A stretch of DNA of 64,000 nucleotides from Vibrio natriegens NBRC 15636 = ATCC 14048 = DSM 759 (GTDB lineage Bacteria; Pseudomonadota; Gammaproteobacteria; Enterobacterales; Vibrionaceae), in assembly GCF_035621455.1 (NCBI RefSeq), contig NZ_CP141822.1:496001-560000 (forward strand), given 5' to 3'. The notes beneath the pieces are model-generated. The model was not told the origin of the DNA. It saw only the letters and a list, made by a program, of their open reading frames with translations, and made no database searches. Position 1 is the first letter of the stretch, and every line of letters begins with the position of its first letter. A program made the translations under genes and the position numbers. Below, one piece after another: positions 46,743-57,879 of this stretch.

Positions 46743-48413
46743 TTACGAAGTTGTGGGAATAATAAAACTCATTTTAGTAAATTGATGCTTCTCGCACGCA
46801 ATTTTTAGCGCTGAATCACGCCCAAACTGATTTGTGAGACGTTTGTCGACAATCTCCATACCTAAACCAGAGTGGTTGTCTTTAGGTGGCTCAAAACTGC
46901 CTGCATTGTCTTCCACGGTAATCAGATGACCTTGTGGATGCGCTTGGCTGTATATTCTCACCTTGCCGCCTTCCAGCATATTAGAGACGCCGTGTTTAAT
47001 GGCATTTTCTACCAAAGGCTGAAGTGTAAAGCTTGGTAACTTGATGTCCAGTAATTCTGGTTCAATATCTATCTCGACTTCGAGTCGGTCAGTAAAACGA
47101 GCCTTTTCAATACTCAGGTAAGAATTCACATGAGCAAGCTCTTCTTTTAGCGTTACCGTGTTGATGTTCTGTTTTAAGTTACTGCGGAAGAAGTGCGATA
47201 AGTTTTGGATCAGTTCTCGAGCTTTATCCGGGTCACGTCGTGTAATCGCGCTGATGGTATTGAGCGCATTAAACAAGAAATGTGGATTAACCTGCGCGTG
47301 CAGCAATTTGATTTCTGCCTGAGCTAATAAGGTTTGTTGTTGCTGATAATCTCCATATAAAATCTGGCTGGATAACAGTTGTGCAATCCCTTCTGCCATC
47401 GACATGTTTGCCGTCGAAAACAGTTTTCGCTTCGGCTCGTAGAGTTTGATAGTACCGATTACTTCCTTGCCCGCTCTAAGTGGAATAATAAGCGCTGAAC
47501 CCAGTTTACAGTCTTTCGCAATGGAGCACTGATAAGGGCGCTCGGAGCCATCCAGATAAATAATGTCGTTCTTTTCCATCGAGTCTAAGGTACTTTGCGA
47601 TGAAATCGGGGTGTTGGGTTTGTGGTGATCATCACCGATACCAACAAAGGCGAGGATTTTCTCCTGATCGGTAATCGCGACCGCGCCTACTTTTGTCTCT
47701 TCATAAATAATACGGGCGATTTTTTCTGCGTTTTCAGTGTTAAAACCGTTACTTAAAATGCCCACTGAGCGGTCGGCAATGGTTAACGCTCGGCGTGAAA
47801 AGGTTGCCGAGTACTTTTCAAAAATGGTTTTTCGGTCTTGAAGAATGCTCATGAACAGAGCAGCACCAAACGAGTTGGCAATGATCATCGGAGCAGCAAT
47901 CGCTGATACCAGTTCATAAGCCTGGTCGAACGGTTTTGCGACCGCGAGCAGTAAGATCATTTGTACAACTTCAGCCACAAAAGTCACGCTGAACACGACG
48001 CTTGGGTTAAATAGCAGGGCACCTTTGTTGCGTTTGATTAGGTATACGTGAAGCAGGCCACCGATAACCCCTTCAGCCGTGGTTGAGATTGCACAAGCCA
48101 GATCGGTAAAACCACCGAGTGTGTAGCGGTGAATACCACCAGTAAGTCCTACCGCGAAACCAACCACGGGGCCACCAAATAGCCCGCCCATGACTGCACC
48201 GATAGCACGAGTATTGGCAATTGCATCGTTAATATGCAGACCAAAATAGGTGCCGAGAATACAGAAGCCCGAGAAAAGTACGTAACAAATTAAGCGGTGG
48301 CTTAAGCGAGAAGAGATGCTCAACAGAGGCAATATAATGGGTGTTTTACTCAGCATGTACGCCAGTACTAAGTAAACACACATTTGCTGTAATAGAGAAA
48401 TAACCAGTTCCAT
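46743..48413 (-). CDS. btsS: LytS-type sensor histidine kinase BtsS
   Basis: 556-aa membrane kinase: five or six N-terminal helices of the 5TMR-LYT type (to about residue 195), with GGPVVGFAVGLTGGIHRY, a cytoplasmic GAF-like domain (about 220-355), then the His_kinase motif QVNPHFLFNALNTI (phospho-His about 380) and an ATPase domain with PLVENAIKHGV and GLGMEIVDKRL. E. coli BtsS senses extracellular pyruvate. Operon btsS-btsR; cstA lies directly upstream on the same strand, separated by a terminator and an interspersed repeat. Confidence 0.92.
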   Translation of the reverse strand: MELVISLLQQMCVYLVLAYMLSKTPIILPLLSISSRLSHRLICYVLFSGFCILGTYFGLHINDAIANTRAIGAVMGGLFGGPVVGFAVGLTGGIHRYTLGGFTDLACAISTTAEGVIGGLLHVYLIKRNKGALLFNPSVVFSVTFVAEVVQMILLLAVAKPFDQAYELVSAIAAPMIIANSFGAALFMSILQDRKTIFEKYSATFSRRALTIADRSVGILSNGFNTENAEKIARIIYEETKVGAVAITDQEKILAFVGIGDDHHKPNTPISSQSTLDSMEKNDIIYLDGSERPYQCSIAKDCKLGSALIIPLRAGKEVIGTIKLYEPKRKLFSTANMSMAEGIAQLLSSQILYGDYQQQQTLLAQAEIKLLHAQVNPHFLFNALNTISAITRRDPDKARELIQNLSHFFRSNLKQNINTVTLKEELAHVNSYLSIEKARFTDRLEVEIDIEPELLDIKLPSFTLQPLVENAIKHGVSNMLEGGKVRIYSQAHPQGHLITVEDNAGSFEPPKDNHSGLGMEIVDKRLTNQFGRDSALKIACEKHQFTKMSFIIPTTS

Positions 48414-48446
48414 AGCGAACCTAACCTGAAATCAATGTTGTTATTG

Positions 48447-48521
48447 TATACCTAAGTAACCTCAAGATGCTTGGTTCAGCGACAAGGCTCTAAGCCAGTA
48501 TGTTGAAGTCACTTGGGTATA
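48447..48521. repeat. 75-bp palindromic interspersed repeat, copy 1
   Basis: The ends are inverted copies: TATACCTAAGTAACCTCAAG and, on the other strand, TATACCCAAGTGACTTCAAC. The middle holds AGAGCCTTGTC (minus strand). A related, degenerate copy is at 60027. Probably a Vibrio intergenic repeat family. Confidence 0.75.
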
Positions 48522-48523
48522 AA

Positions 48524-48551
48524 ACAAAAAGAGCCTGCATCGGGCAGGCTC
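48524..48551 (-). terminator. Terminator of cstA
   Basis: Minus strand: GAGCCTGC/GCAGGCTC stem with a 5-base loop, followed by TTTTTGTTTT. It abuts the interspersed repeat. Confidence 0.9.
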
Positions 48552-48585
48552 TCTAACTTAATCAGTCGATGAAAATGCGCTGATA

Positions 48586-50070
48586 TTAAGCAGTTTCAGA
48601 TACCGCTTGTGGTTTCTCTTCGTCAGCCAGTTCAGTTTCGCCTTTACCTTTAGAGGTTTTGATAACGTAACCCGTAACAACTAGTGAGAAGATGATACCC
48701 GCGATAGTCGACACTTGCATTGGCAGACCGAAACCTAGTGAGCTGTTGTTCAGAATGAACGTTACACACACCGTTGTCATGAACATTGCAGGGATAGTAG
48801 TAATCCAGTGCAGTTTGTTGTGACGTAGTAGGTAAGCCGACGCAGTCCAAAGCATCATTACTGCTGTAGTTTGGTTTGCGAAACCGAAGTAACGCCAGAT
48901 GATACCGAAGTCAACTTGAGTCAGGATACCACCGATAACGAACAGTGGAAGCGCCATTAGTAGACGGTTGCGCAGTGTTTTCTGTTCCATGTTGAAGTAT
49001 TCAGCAAGGATCAGACGGCTTGAACGGAACGCTGTGTCACCTGAAGTAATAGGTAGGATAACCACACCTAGGAACGCGATGATACCGCCGAACACACCTA
49101 GTAGACCAAATGATGCGCTGTAAACTACGTTACCAGGGCCGCCGTTCTTCACTGCTTCTGACAGTGCGTCTAGAGAGCCGAAGAAAGACAGTGCGATAGC
49201 ACACCAGATTAGTGCGATAACACCTTCACCGATCATTGCACCGTAGAATACGAAGCGACCGTTTTTCTCGTTTTCCATACAACGCGCCATCAGTGGAGAC
49301 TGAGTCGCGTGGAAGCCAGAGATTGCACCACATGCGATAGTGATGAACAGTGCTGGCCATAGAGGCATGTCATTCGGGTTTAGGTTGCTGAACATGTCTG
49401 AAACTTGGAAGTCACCCATTACCGTGTGCTCGCTAGAGAATGCTACAGCAGTCATCAGGCCAACAGACATGAAAATTAGTAGTGCGCCAAATAGTGGGTA
49501 GAAACGGCCGATGATCTTATCAACAGGAACGATAGTCGCAATGATGTAGTACGCAAAGATTGCGATAACCATTGTAGTCATGCTTACGTTTAGGCTTGTT
49601 TGATCGTTGATTAGGTTTGTGATCATGCCAGCTGGTGCTGATACGAATACAACACCTACAAGAAGCAGTAAGACAATGGCAAAAATGTTCATAAAGTGTT
49701 TTGCGCCATTCCCTAGGTAACGTCCAGTAATGGTTGGTACAGAAGCACCGCCGTTACGAACAGATAGCATACCTGAGAAGTAATCGTGTACCGCGCCAGC
49801 AAAAATACAGCCGATAACAATCCATAACATTGCCGCTGGGCCGTATAGCGCACCCATGATTGGGCCAAAGATAGGACCTACGCCAGCGATGTTAAGTAGC
49901 TGAACTAGGTAAACTTTCTTGGTTGACATTGGAACATAGTCAACACCATCTGCTTTAGTGTGAGCAGGCGTTTGGCGTTTTTCATTGATGCCGAAAATTT
50001 TCTCGACGAAAGCGCCGTAGATGAAGTATCCGCCGATTAGGGCTGCGACACAGGTTAGAAACCACATCAT
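48586..50070 (-). CDS. cstA: CstA-family transporter (probable pyruvate or peptide permease)
   Basis: 494-aa inner-membrane carrier with a dozen or more helices. The CstA hallmarks are present: NIAGVGPIFGPIMGALYGPAA near residue 60, DYFSGMLSVRNGGAS near 95, and ITSGDTAFRSSRL near 340. It is the short form (E. coli CstA and BtsT are about 700 aa). BtsT of E. coli is a pyruvate/H+ symporter under BtsSR control; the neighbouring btsSR genes and the repeat array upstream make pyruvate the best guess, but substrate is inferred. An AAGGA SD precedes the first of two adjacent ATGs. Confidence 0.88.
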   Translation of the reverse strand: MMWFLTCVAALIGGYFIYGAFVEKIFGINEKRQTPAHTKADGVDYVPMSTKKVYLVQLLNIAGVGPIFGPIMGALYGPAAMLWIVIGCIFAGAVHDYFSGMLSVRNGGASVPTITGRYLGNGAKHFMNIFAIVLLLLVGVVFVSAPAGMITNLINDQTSLNVSMTTMVIAIFAYYIIATIVPVDKIIGRFYPLFGALLIFMSVGLMTAVAFSSEHTVMGDFQVSDMFSNLNPNDMPLWPALFITIACGAISGFHATQSPLMARCMENEKNGRFVFYGAMIGEGVIALIWCAIALSFFGSLDALSEAVKNGGPGNVVYSASFGLLGVFGGIIAFLGVVILPITSGDTAFRSSRLILAEYFNMEQKTLRNRLLMALPLFVIGGILTQVDFGIIWRYFGFANQTTAVMMLWTASAYLLRHNKLHWITTIPAMFMTTVCVTFILNNSSLGFGLPMQVSTIAGIIFSLVVTGYVIKTSKGKGETELADEEKPQAVSETA

Positions 50071-50165
50071 AACTATTGTCCTTGGTTAGTAGGATAGGGT
50101 AATTGTTTTAATTTCAGGATGCATGTTAAGGGCTGCTTTTGTTAATTGCATTCGCTTAGTCGGTA

Positions 50166-50351
50166 AGTGGTCGAATAGGACTACGAGTGGTCGATATGGC
50201 CTTTGAGTGGTTTTGGGCAGTGTTCAGTGGTTGCTCTTAGCCGTGAATGGTATTTGGATGGGATGAGTGGTTCTGATTTCATGGTTAGCGGTGGTTACCA
50301 CTGTCAGGGGTTAAATACGCAGATAAACGGTCAAAGTGAGAATTTAGTGGT
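50166..50351 (-). promoter_or_regulatory. Ten-unit 20-bp-phased repeat array, candidate BtsR operator
   Basis: AGTGGT (ACCACT on the minus strand) recurs at 50166, 50186, 50206, 50226, 50266 and 50346; one-base variants AATGGT at 50246, AGCGGT at 50287 and AGGGGT at 50306, and a two-base variant AACGGT at 50326 fill the other positions. Apart from the unit at 50287, which is off by one base, the period is exactly 20 bp. Read toward cstA, units such as ACCACTTA and ACCACTCA match the E. coli YehT/BtsR box ACC(G/A)CT(C/T)A. The array ends 95 bases upstream of the cstA start. Confidence 0.8.
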
Positions 50352-50399
50352 AAGCTTATTTTGAAAACAAATTTTTAAAACAAAGAGTTAAGGGGAAAT

Positions 50400-50741
50400 A
50401 TGAAAAAGGCAACGTTAGGGTTAGCGCTGGCTTTACTGGCAGGGTGTTCCGCTACTACAGAAGATCTCGCTCAGTCAGGCGACTGGTATCAAATCGGTTA
50501 TCAGGATGGCATCGCGGGTCATACATCACGCACAGTGAAAGAGCTAAGCGCCATGGGCAATGTAAAACAAGGAGATTACGACCAAGGTTATCTCGAAGGT
50601 TTGTCTGAATACTGTAACCCTGATTTTGCGTATCAGATTGGACTATCTGGTCAGTATTACGAAGGGGTGTGCGAAGGGACGAAACAAGCCCAAAAATTCC
50701 GAATGGAATGGCAGCGTGGCTGGAACGAATACAGTAACTAA
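50400..50741 (+). CDS. DUF2799 lipoprotein
   Basis: 113-aa lipoprotein: signal MKKATLGLALALLAGCSATT with lipobox LAGC (Cys16) and Ser at +2, so outer-membrane sorting is expected. The rest contains repeated Asp/Gly/Tyr-rich segments (YQIGYQDGIAG, YDQGYLEGLSEYC, YYEGVCEG) typical of DUF2799. Function unknown. Divergent from cstA; the 20-bp repeat array ends 48 bases before its start, so it may share the regulator. SD GGGGA 8 bases upstream. Confidence 0.8.
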   Translation: MKKATLGLALALLAGCSATTEDLAQSGDWYQIGYQDGIAGHTSRTVKELSAMGNVKQGDYDQGYLEGLSEYCNPDFAYQIGLSGQYYEGVCEGTKQAQKFRMEWQRGWNEYSN

Positions 50742-50851
50742 CGCAGTTTCATAATCAAGACGACAGTCTGACTTGTTAATCTTCTGACAAATGGGGAGGG
50801 TTTGTTTGGTCTACTTTTGCCATTGAATTTTAATTCAGAGTGATTCCGACG

Positions 50852-51181
50852 ATGAAAAAGTACCTCCTGCTCACCTTAGTTTTATTGCCGCTGACCGCCA
50901 GTGCATCTAATGCGCTAAAGGATACCATTAAAGCTAAACGTAAATACGAGCATAGCAAAAGCCATATTACTAATACGCTTGATAACACTAAGCGTGATAT
51001 CGAAGAGATCACCAGTGGCACCTACGTACAGAATCAGGCCAAACGTGAGGCCAAGAAAGCGACGAGCAAGTACACCAATAAAGTGGAAAACGTCAAAAAC
51101 GCCACCGACCCCGAACATATTAAACGTAAAGCGAATAATGAGCTCAATCGCCAGTTTGATGAATGGCTCTATGAAGATTAA
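50852..51181 (+). CDS. Small secreted charged protein, unknown function
   Basis: 109-aa protein with a Sec signal (MKKYLLLTLVLLPLTASAS, cleavage likely after ASA) followed by a Lys/Glu/Asn-rich, probably helical mature part (KAKRKYEHSKSHITNTL, AKREAKKATSKYTNKVENV). No cysteines after the signal; periplasmic location expected. Not recognised. The ATG at 50852 follows the DUF2799 lipoprotein gene by about 110 bases on the same strand; the frame opens 4 codons earlier. Terminator downstream is shared with murQ. Confidence 0.65.
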   Translation: MKKYLLLTLVLLPLTASASNALKDTIKAKRKYEHSKSHITNTLDNTKRDIEEITSGTYVQNQAKREAKKATSKYTNKVENVKNATDPEHIKRKANNELNRQFDEWLYED

Positions 51182-51201
51182 TCAACGTTAAATAGACGAG
51201 T

Positions 51202-51227
51202 AAAGGTGACACGAAGTCACCTTTTTT
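51202..51227. terminator. Shared terminator before murQ
   Basis: AAAGGTGAC/GTCACCTTT stem with a 5-base loop and a T tract, between convergent genes. Confidence 0.85.
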
Positions 51228-51245
51228 ATGCTTACCTGTTTGTGA

Positions 51246-53301
<2,056 letters not shown>

Positions 53302-53390
53302 AGCCGATCTCGTCAATTCTTCATTCGCTTATTGTAAAGCAAATCTGAAGCGAATAACCTCATTTGGTACCAGATATTTGAGGAGAAAAC

Positions 53391-54374
53391 ATGGGTCCGT
53401 TATGGGTTGACGTTGCAGGCTATGAGCTGACTGCTGAAGACAAAGAAATTTTGGAGCATCCAACGGTTGGTGGCTTGATTCTGTTTACACGGAATTATCA
53501 TGATAGCGAGCAACTTCAGGCGCTTACCCAGTCTATCCGCAAAGCGGCGAAACGTCCGCTACTGATTGGTGTCGATCAGGAAGGAGGGCGCGTACAGCGA
53601 TTTCGTGAGGGCTTTTCTCTTATCCCTGCTGCTGATGAATATGCAAAACATCAAAATAGTGAAGAGCTTGCTCGAATGGGCGGCTGGCTTATGGCAGCGG
53701 AGCTGATTGCTCATGACATTGATTTGAGCTTCGCCCCTGTATTGGATAAAGGCCATCAGTGTAAAGCGATTGGTAGCCGAGCCTTTGGGGAAGACGCCAA
53801 TACCATCCTTCGTCATAGCACTGCCTACATGCAAGGGATGAAAAGTATCGGCATGGCGACAACAGGCAAACACTTTCCCGGACATGGTGGCGTGATTGCT
53901 GACTCTCATCTGGAAACGCCCTATGACGAGCGCAGTGATATTTTTGAGCAAGACATGGCGATTTTCAAAGCTCAAATCGAGGCGGGTATTTTGGATGCCA
54001 TGATGCCAGCCCACGTCATTTTTCCGAACTACGACTCTCAACCTGCCAGCGGTTCCGAATATTGGCTGAAAACAATTCTGCGTCAGCAACTTGGTTTCAA
54101 AGGCTTGATCTTCTCTGATGATTTAACCATGGAAGGCGCAGTTATCATGGGCGGTCCTGCAGAACGCTCCATTCAGGCTTTGAATGCAGGGTGCGATATG
54201 CTGTTGATGTGCAATAAAAGAGAGGCTCAGGTCGAAGCTCTGGATAACTTACCTATCACGAGAGTGCCGCAAGCCAGCGCGTTACTGAAAAAACAGAGCT
54301 TTTCTCTGAGTGAGCTCAAGTTGTCACAAGAGTGGAAACAAGCCAGCGAAGCGATGAAGCGTTTAACTCCATAA
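53391..54374 (+). CDS. nagZ: Beta-N-acetylhexosaminidase NagZ
   Basis: 327-aa cytoplasmic family 3 glycosidase removing GlcNAc from GlcNAc-anhydroMurNAc peptides in murein recycling. The signature [16 protein letters not shown] (about residue 165) carries the flexible His/Asp dyad, and [10 protein letters not shown] (about residue 245) holds the nucleophile Asp; [12 protein letters not shown] is the substrate-binding block. SD TTGAGGAG upstream of ATG 53391. Divergent from anmK-murQ, so the three recycling genes are clustered. Confidence 0.96.
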   Translation: MGPLWVDVAGYELTAEDKEILEHPTVGGLILFTRNYHDSEQLQALTQSIRKAAKRPLLIGVDQEGGRVQRFREGFSLIPAADEYAKHQNSEELARMGGWLMAAELIAHDIDLSFAPVLDKGHQCKAIGSRAFGEDANTILRHSTAYMQGMKSIGMATTGKHFPGHGGVIADSHLETPYDERSDIFEQDMAIFKAQIEAGILDAMMPAHVIFPNYDSQPASGSEYWLKTILRQQLGFKGLIFSDDLTMEGAVIMGGPAERSIQALNAGCDMLLMCNKREAQVEALDNLPITRVPQASALLKKQSFSLSELKLSQEWKQASEAMKRLTP

Positions 54375-54419
54375 ACTTCAATACTTGTAAGCACGTAAAC
54401 TGCTAAAAACACCGAACTC

Positions 54420-54451
54420 AAGCCAAACTTAAGTTAAGTTTGGCTTTTATT
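54420..54451 (+). terminator. Terminator of nagZ
   Basis: AAGCCAAACTTA/TAAGTTTGGCTT stem with a 3-base loop, then TTATTTT. Confidence 0.75.
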
Positions 54452-54454
54452 TTG

Positions 54455-54472
54455 TGTAAAATTAAATTTACA
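54455..54472 (+). promoter_or_regulatory. Strong TyrR box (aroF)
   Basis: TGTAAA-N6-TTTACA, a perfect palindromic TyrR consensus, 121 bases before the aroF start. Confidence 0.8.
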
Positions 54473-54489
54473 GTAAATGTTTTTTAAAA

Positions 54490-54507
54490 TGTACACTTGT
54501 TTTTATC
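54490..54507 (+). promoter_or_regulatory. Weak TyrR box (aroF)
   Basis: TGTACA-N6-TTTATC, 9 of 12 matches to the TyrR consensus, centred 35 bp from the strong box. Confidence 0.4.
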
Positions 54508-54592
54508 GTTTAGCCTGTTATCTTGTCGTTAAAGCTTAGTTGTCTCACCAAGGATTTGGTTGGGTGTAAAAAATAATATACAGGTCAAGGTT

Positions 54593-55666
54593 ATGAAAAA
54601 AAGTGAATTGAGCGACATTAACATCGTCGAAGAACAGGTTCTTATCACTCCAGATGAGTTAAAAGCGAAATTGCCTCTGAGTGACAAAGCACGCCGCTTT
54701 ATCCAAGAATCTCGTCAAACTATTGCTGACATCATTCATAAGAAAGATCACCGTTTGCTTGTTGTGTGTGGACCTTGTTCTATCCACGATATTGATGCGG
54801 CGAAAGATTACGCAAAACGTCTTAAAGCGCTTTCAGAACAACTAAGTGACCAACTGTATATTGTAATGCGTGTTTACTTTGAAAAGCCTCGTACTACCGT
54901 TGGCTGGAAAGGTTTAGTTAACGACCCGCATCTGGATGGCAGTTTTGATATCGAACATGGTCTGCATGTTGGCCGTGAACTGCTGGTTGACCTGGCAGAG
55001 ATGGAAATTCCGCTAGCGACAGAAGCTCTTGACCCAATCAGCCCGCAGTACATCGCAGATACCTTTAGTTGGGCTGCAATTGGTGCGCGTACTACCGAAT
55101 CGCAAACTCACCGTGAAATGGCGAGTGGCCTGTCTATGCCAATTGGTTTTAAAAACGGTACTGATGGTAGCTTGGCGACAGCAATCAATGCGATGCAAGC
55201 AGCATCATCTAGCCACCGTTTCATGGGTATTAACCGTGAAGGACAAGTTGCACTGCTCACGACTCAGGGCAACGCGAATGGTCACGTGATTCTTCGTGGC
55301 GGTAAGCAGACGAACTACGATTCAGTATCCGTGACTGAGTGTGAACAAGAAATGGCGAAGTCAGGTCTTGATGCTTCACTGATGGTGGACTGTAGCCACG
55401 CGAACTCACGTAAAGACTACCGCCGTCAGCCACTGGTTGCTGAAGACGTGATCCATCAAATTCGTGAAGGCAACAAGTCTATTATCGGCCTGATGATTGA
55501 AAGCCACATCAACGAAGGCAACCAGTCTTCTGACTTGAAGCTTGAAGAGATGGAATACGGTGTATCTATCACCGATGCATGTATCAATTGGGAGTCAACT
55601 GAGGCACTATTACGTCATGCACACGAAGAGCTGGTGCCTTTCTTAGAGAATCGCCTAAAAGGCTAA
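54593..55666 (+). CDS. aroF: 3-deoxy-7-phosphoheptulonate synthase, Tyr-sensitive type
   Basis: 357-aa class I DAHP synthase, the entry enzyme of the shikimate pathway (PEP plus erythrose 4-phosphate). The N-terminal feedback extension is followed by [10 protein letters not shown] (about residue 55), [15 protein letters not shown] (about 90), [18 protein letters not shown] and [16 protein letters not shown]. The ATG at 54593 gives the E. coli length (356 aa). Pairing with tyrA and the TyrR boxes upstream identify it as the tyrosine-regulated isoenzyme, as in the E. coli aroF-tyrA operon. Confidence 0.95.
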   Translation: MKKSELSDINIVEEQVLITPDELKAKLPLSDKARRFIQESRQTIADIIHKKDHRLLVVCGPCSIHDIDAAKDYAKRLKALSEQLSDQLYIVMRVYFEKPRTTVGWKGLVNDPHLDGSFDIEHGLHVGRELLVDLAEMEIPLATEALDPISPQYIADTFSWAAIGARTTESQTHREMASGLSMPIGFKNGTDGSLATAINAMQAASSSHRFMGINREGQVALLTTQGNANGHVILRGGKQTNYDSVSVTECEQEMAKSGLDASLMVDCSHANSRKDYRRQPLVAEDVIHQIREGNKSIIGLMIESHINEGNQSSDLKLEEMEYGVSITDACINWESTEALLRHAHEELVPFLENRLKG

Positions 55667-55694
55667 AAAACGGAACTTATTTAAAGGAACATCA

Positions 55695-56822
55695 ATGGCA
55701 GTTGAACTTAACGCATTACGCGATCAGATTGATGCAGTCGACAAGCAAATGCTTGAGCTTCTAGCCCAGCGTTTATCGCTGGTAGAAAAAGTGGGTGAAG
55801 TAAAAAGCGAACACGGTTTGCCAATTTATGCCCCCGACCGAGAGGCCGCGATGTTAGCGTCTCGTCGAGCTGAAGCTGAAAAAATTGGGGTACCCCCACA
55901 GCTAATCGAAGACATTCTTCGTCGTACTATGCGTGAGTCTTATGCCAGTGAGAAAGATTCCGGATTTAAGTGTTTGAACCCAGAATTACGCTCAGTTGTG
56001 ATTATCGGTGGTAATGGTCAACTGGGCGGTCTGTTTGGCCGCATGTTCAAATTGTCGGGCTACCAGGTCAAAGTTCTGGGCAGTAAAGATTGGGATCGTG
56101 CGGATGAAATCCTGGACAACGCGGGTTTAGTCGTGGTCACGGTACCGATTCATCTGACGGAAGGTGTTATCGAGAAGCTGGGTAATTTGCCAGAAGATTG
56201 CATTTTGTGTGATTTAACCTCGATTAAGTCGAAGCCACTGCAAGCGATGCTCAAGGTGCACGCTGGCCCGGTTGTTGGTCTTCACCCGATGTTTGGTCCT
56301 GATGTTCCTAGCCTTGCGAAGCAGGTTATTGTGTACTGTGATGGCCGTGGGAACGAGCATTACCAATGGCTACTCCAACAATTTGGTATTTGGGGCGCAA
56401 GTTTGTGTCAGATTGACGCAGAAGAGCACGATCATGGCATGACTCTGATTCAGGCACTGCGCCACTTTACGTCGTTTGCTTACGGCATGCACTTAAGTAA
56501 AGAGAACCCGAATATCGATCAGTTGCTCAAACTAAGCTCGCCTATCTACCGCCTTGAATTGGCGATGGTTGGACGACTGTTTGGTCAGGACCCGAATTTG
56601 TACGGTGATATCATTTTCTCTTCTCAAGAGAATATTGACATGATCAAGCGATTCCATCAGCGTTTGGGTGATGCGGTAGCGATCCTGGATAGCAAAGACA
56701 AAGCGCGATTCATCGAAAGTTTCAAGCAGGTGAGCGATTGGTTTGGTACTTACTCTCAACAATTTATGAATGAGAGCCAGAACCTGCTCAAGCAAGCCAA
56801 TGATAATATTCATCGTGGCTAA
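55695..56822 (+). CDS. tyrA: Chorismate mutase / prephenate dehydrogenase (T-protein)
   Basis: 375-aa bifunctional enzyme of tyrosine synthesis. The N-terminal AroQ chorismate mutase domain (about 1-90) shows [22 protein letters not shown]; the dehydrogenase domain has a Rossmann loop [18 protein letters not shown] (about residue 98), [11 protein letters not shown] and [10 protein letters not shown]. Typical gamma-proteobacterial fusion. A TTAAAGGA SD precedes the ATG. Second gene of aroF-tyrA, followed by a strong bidirectional terminator. Confidence 0.97.
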   Translation: MAVELNALRDQIDAVDKQMLELLAQRLSLVEKVGEVKSEHGLPIYAPDREAAMLASRRAEAEKIGVPPQLIEDILRRTMRESYASEKDSGFKCLNPELRSVVIIGGNGQLGGLFGRMFKLSGYQVKVLGSKDWDRADEILDNAGLVVVTVPIHLTEGVIEKLGNLPEDCILCDLTSIKSKPLQAMLKVHAGPVVGLHPMFGPDVPSLAKQVIVYCDGRGNEHYQWLLQQFGIWGASLCQIDAEEHDHGMTLIQALRHFTSFAYGMHLSKENPNIDQLLKLSSPIYRLELAMVGRLFGQDPNLYGDIIFSSQENIDMIKRFHQRLGDAVAILDSKDKARFIESFKQVSDWFGTYSQQFMNESQNLLKQANDNIHRG

Positions 56823-56833
56823 CAGCCTGATAT

Positions 56834-56865
56834 AAAAAAAGAGCAGCGTTGGCTGCTCTTTTTTT
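56834..56865. terminator. Shared terminator, tyrA and the M23 gene
   Basis: AAAAAGAGCAGC/GCTGCTCTTTTT perfect stem with a 4-base loop, between convergent genes. Confidence 0.9.
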
Positions 56866-56877
56866 ATTTGAAGAAAA

Positions 56878-57879
56878 TTAGTTAACGGCTGTCTCGTTAC
56901 CTTCTTCACTGGACACGGTGTTGATGCTGGTGTCTCGGTAAGGCGAATTAGTTAAGTTGATTTGCAGACGAACAACGTTGTCAATCAACTGAACTAATGG
57001 ACCCCATTTAACTTTATTCTCTTTTTCAAACACGTAGTTGAAATTCTCTGGTGTCCAGTCCATCAAGTATTGAGGATTCAATGCTCGCCCGAGGAAGCGC
57101 ACTTCATAATGCAGGTGAGGTCCGGTCGAATTACCAGAGTTACCACATTGAGCAATAACATCCCCTTTACTGACAAATTCCCCGCTTTTCACTTTGAATT
57201 TTTGCAGGTGCGCATAAGAGCTCATAAAACCGAACGAATGGCGTAAAGTCAGGTAGTTGCCATAGCCTCGATTACCCGGACGAACCGTCTCTACAACCCC
57301 ATCGGCAGGAGCCAGCACCTCTTCACCACGCTTACAGGTTAGGTCGATACCAGTATGAACGTGTTTTTTCCCTGAAATCGGGTTGATTCGAGTGCCATAA
57401 GAGGACGAGATGCGCTGATAAGTGATTGGGCTGTCGTTAGGAATAAGGCGGAACATGGTTGCACGTACGGCAGAATCTATTGCCGCAGCGTCAATTCTCT
57501 CTTCCAGTGCCAAATTGTTTTCATCAAGCATCAGCTCTTCGTCGGCTAATCCAAGTACCGACTCGACATCGAATACACGTTTACCCAGCAGCTGAATTTG
57601 GTTATTTCTGTCAGTCAAAGATTGAGATAACGAGTGGTTGGTATCAAGCTGTTCTTCGTAAAGTGCGGTGATTTCGTTTTTCTCACTCTCCAGTTTAGCG
57701 ACGGCTTGAACCAGTACATCTTGATCATAGCGCTGTTGCTGGTTCATATACCATGCACCACCAATAACGGCAGGTAACGCGATGACCGAAGCCAGCACTG
57801 TGACGACCGAAATGCGGCCAAAGTAAAATTGCTGATCGCCGTTTTTTGTCGGGATCTGAATGATGATTTTTTTAGACAT
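56878..57879 (-). CDS. M23-family murein endopeptidase, membrane-anchored
   Basis: 333-aa envelope protein with a single N-terminal membrane helix (VVTVLASVIALPAVIGGAWY, about residues 25-45), a coiled-coil segment (about 50-105) and a C-terminal LytM/M23 zinc peptidase domain. Active-site motifs are HTGIDLTCKRGEEV (His, Asp; about residue 172) and HLHYEVRFLG (about residue 250). Domain order resembles the DUF/M23 cell-wall hydrolases of Vibrio (Shy-type), but I cannot assign it to a named paralogue. Likely cuts peptide cross-links in the periplasm. Its leader contains a folded inverted repeat. Confidence 0.88.
   Translation of the reverse strand: MSKKIIIQIPTKNGDQQFYFGRISVVTVLASVIALPAVIGGAWYMNQQQRYDQDVLVQAVAKLESEKNEITALYEEQLDTNHSLSQSLTDRNNQIQLLGKRVFDVESVLGLADEELMLDENNLALEERIDAAAIDSAVRATMFRLIPNDSPITYQRISSSYGTRINPISGKKHVHTGIDLTCKRGEEVLAPADGVVETVRPGNRGYGNYLTLRHSFGFMSSYAHLQKFKVKSGEFVSKGDVIAQCGNSGNSTGPHLHYEVRFLGRALNPQYLMDWTPENFNYVFEKENKVKWGPLVQLIDNVVRLQINLTNSPYRDTSINTVSSEEGNETAVN

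Noticed and set aside
50166..50351. Simple tandem duplication or CRISPR-like array
   Set aside because: Only six bases are conserved per 20-bp unit and the intervening 14 bases are unrelated and too short for spacers; phased protein sites fit better.
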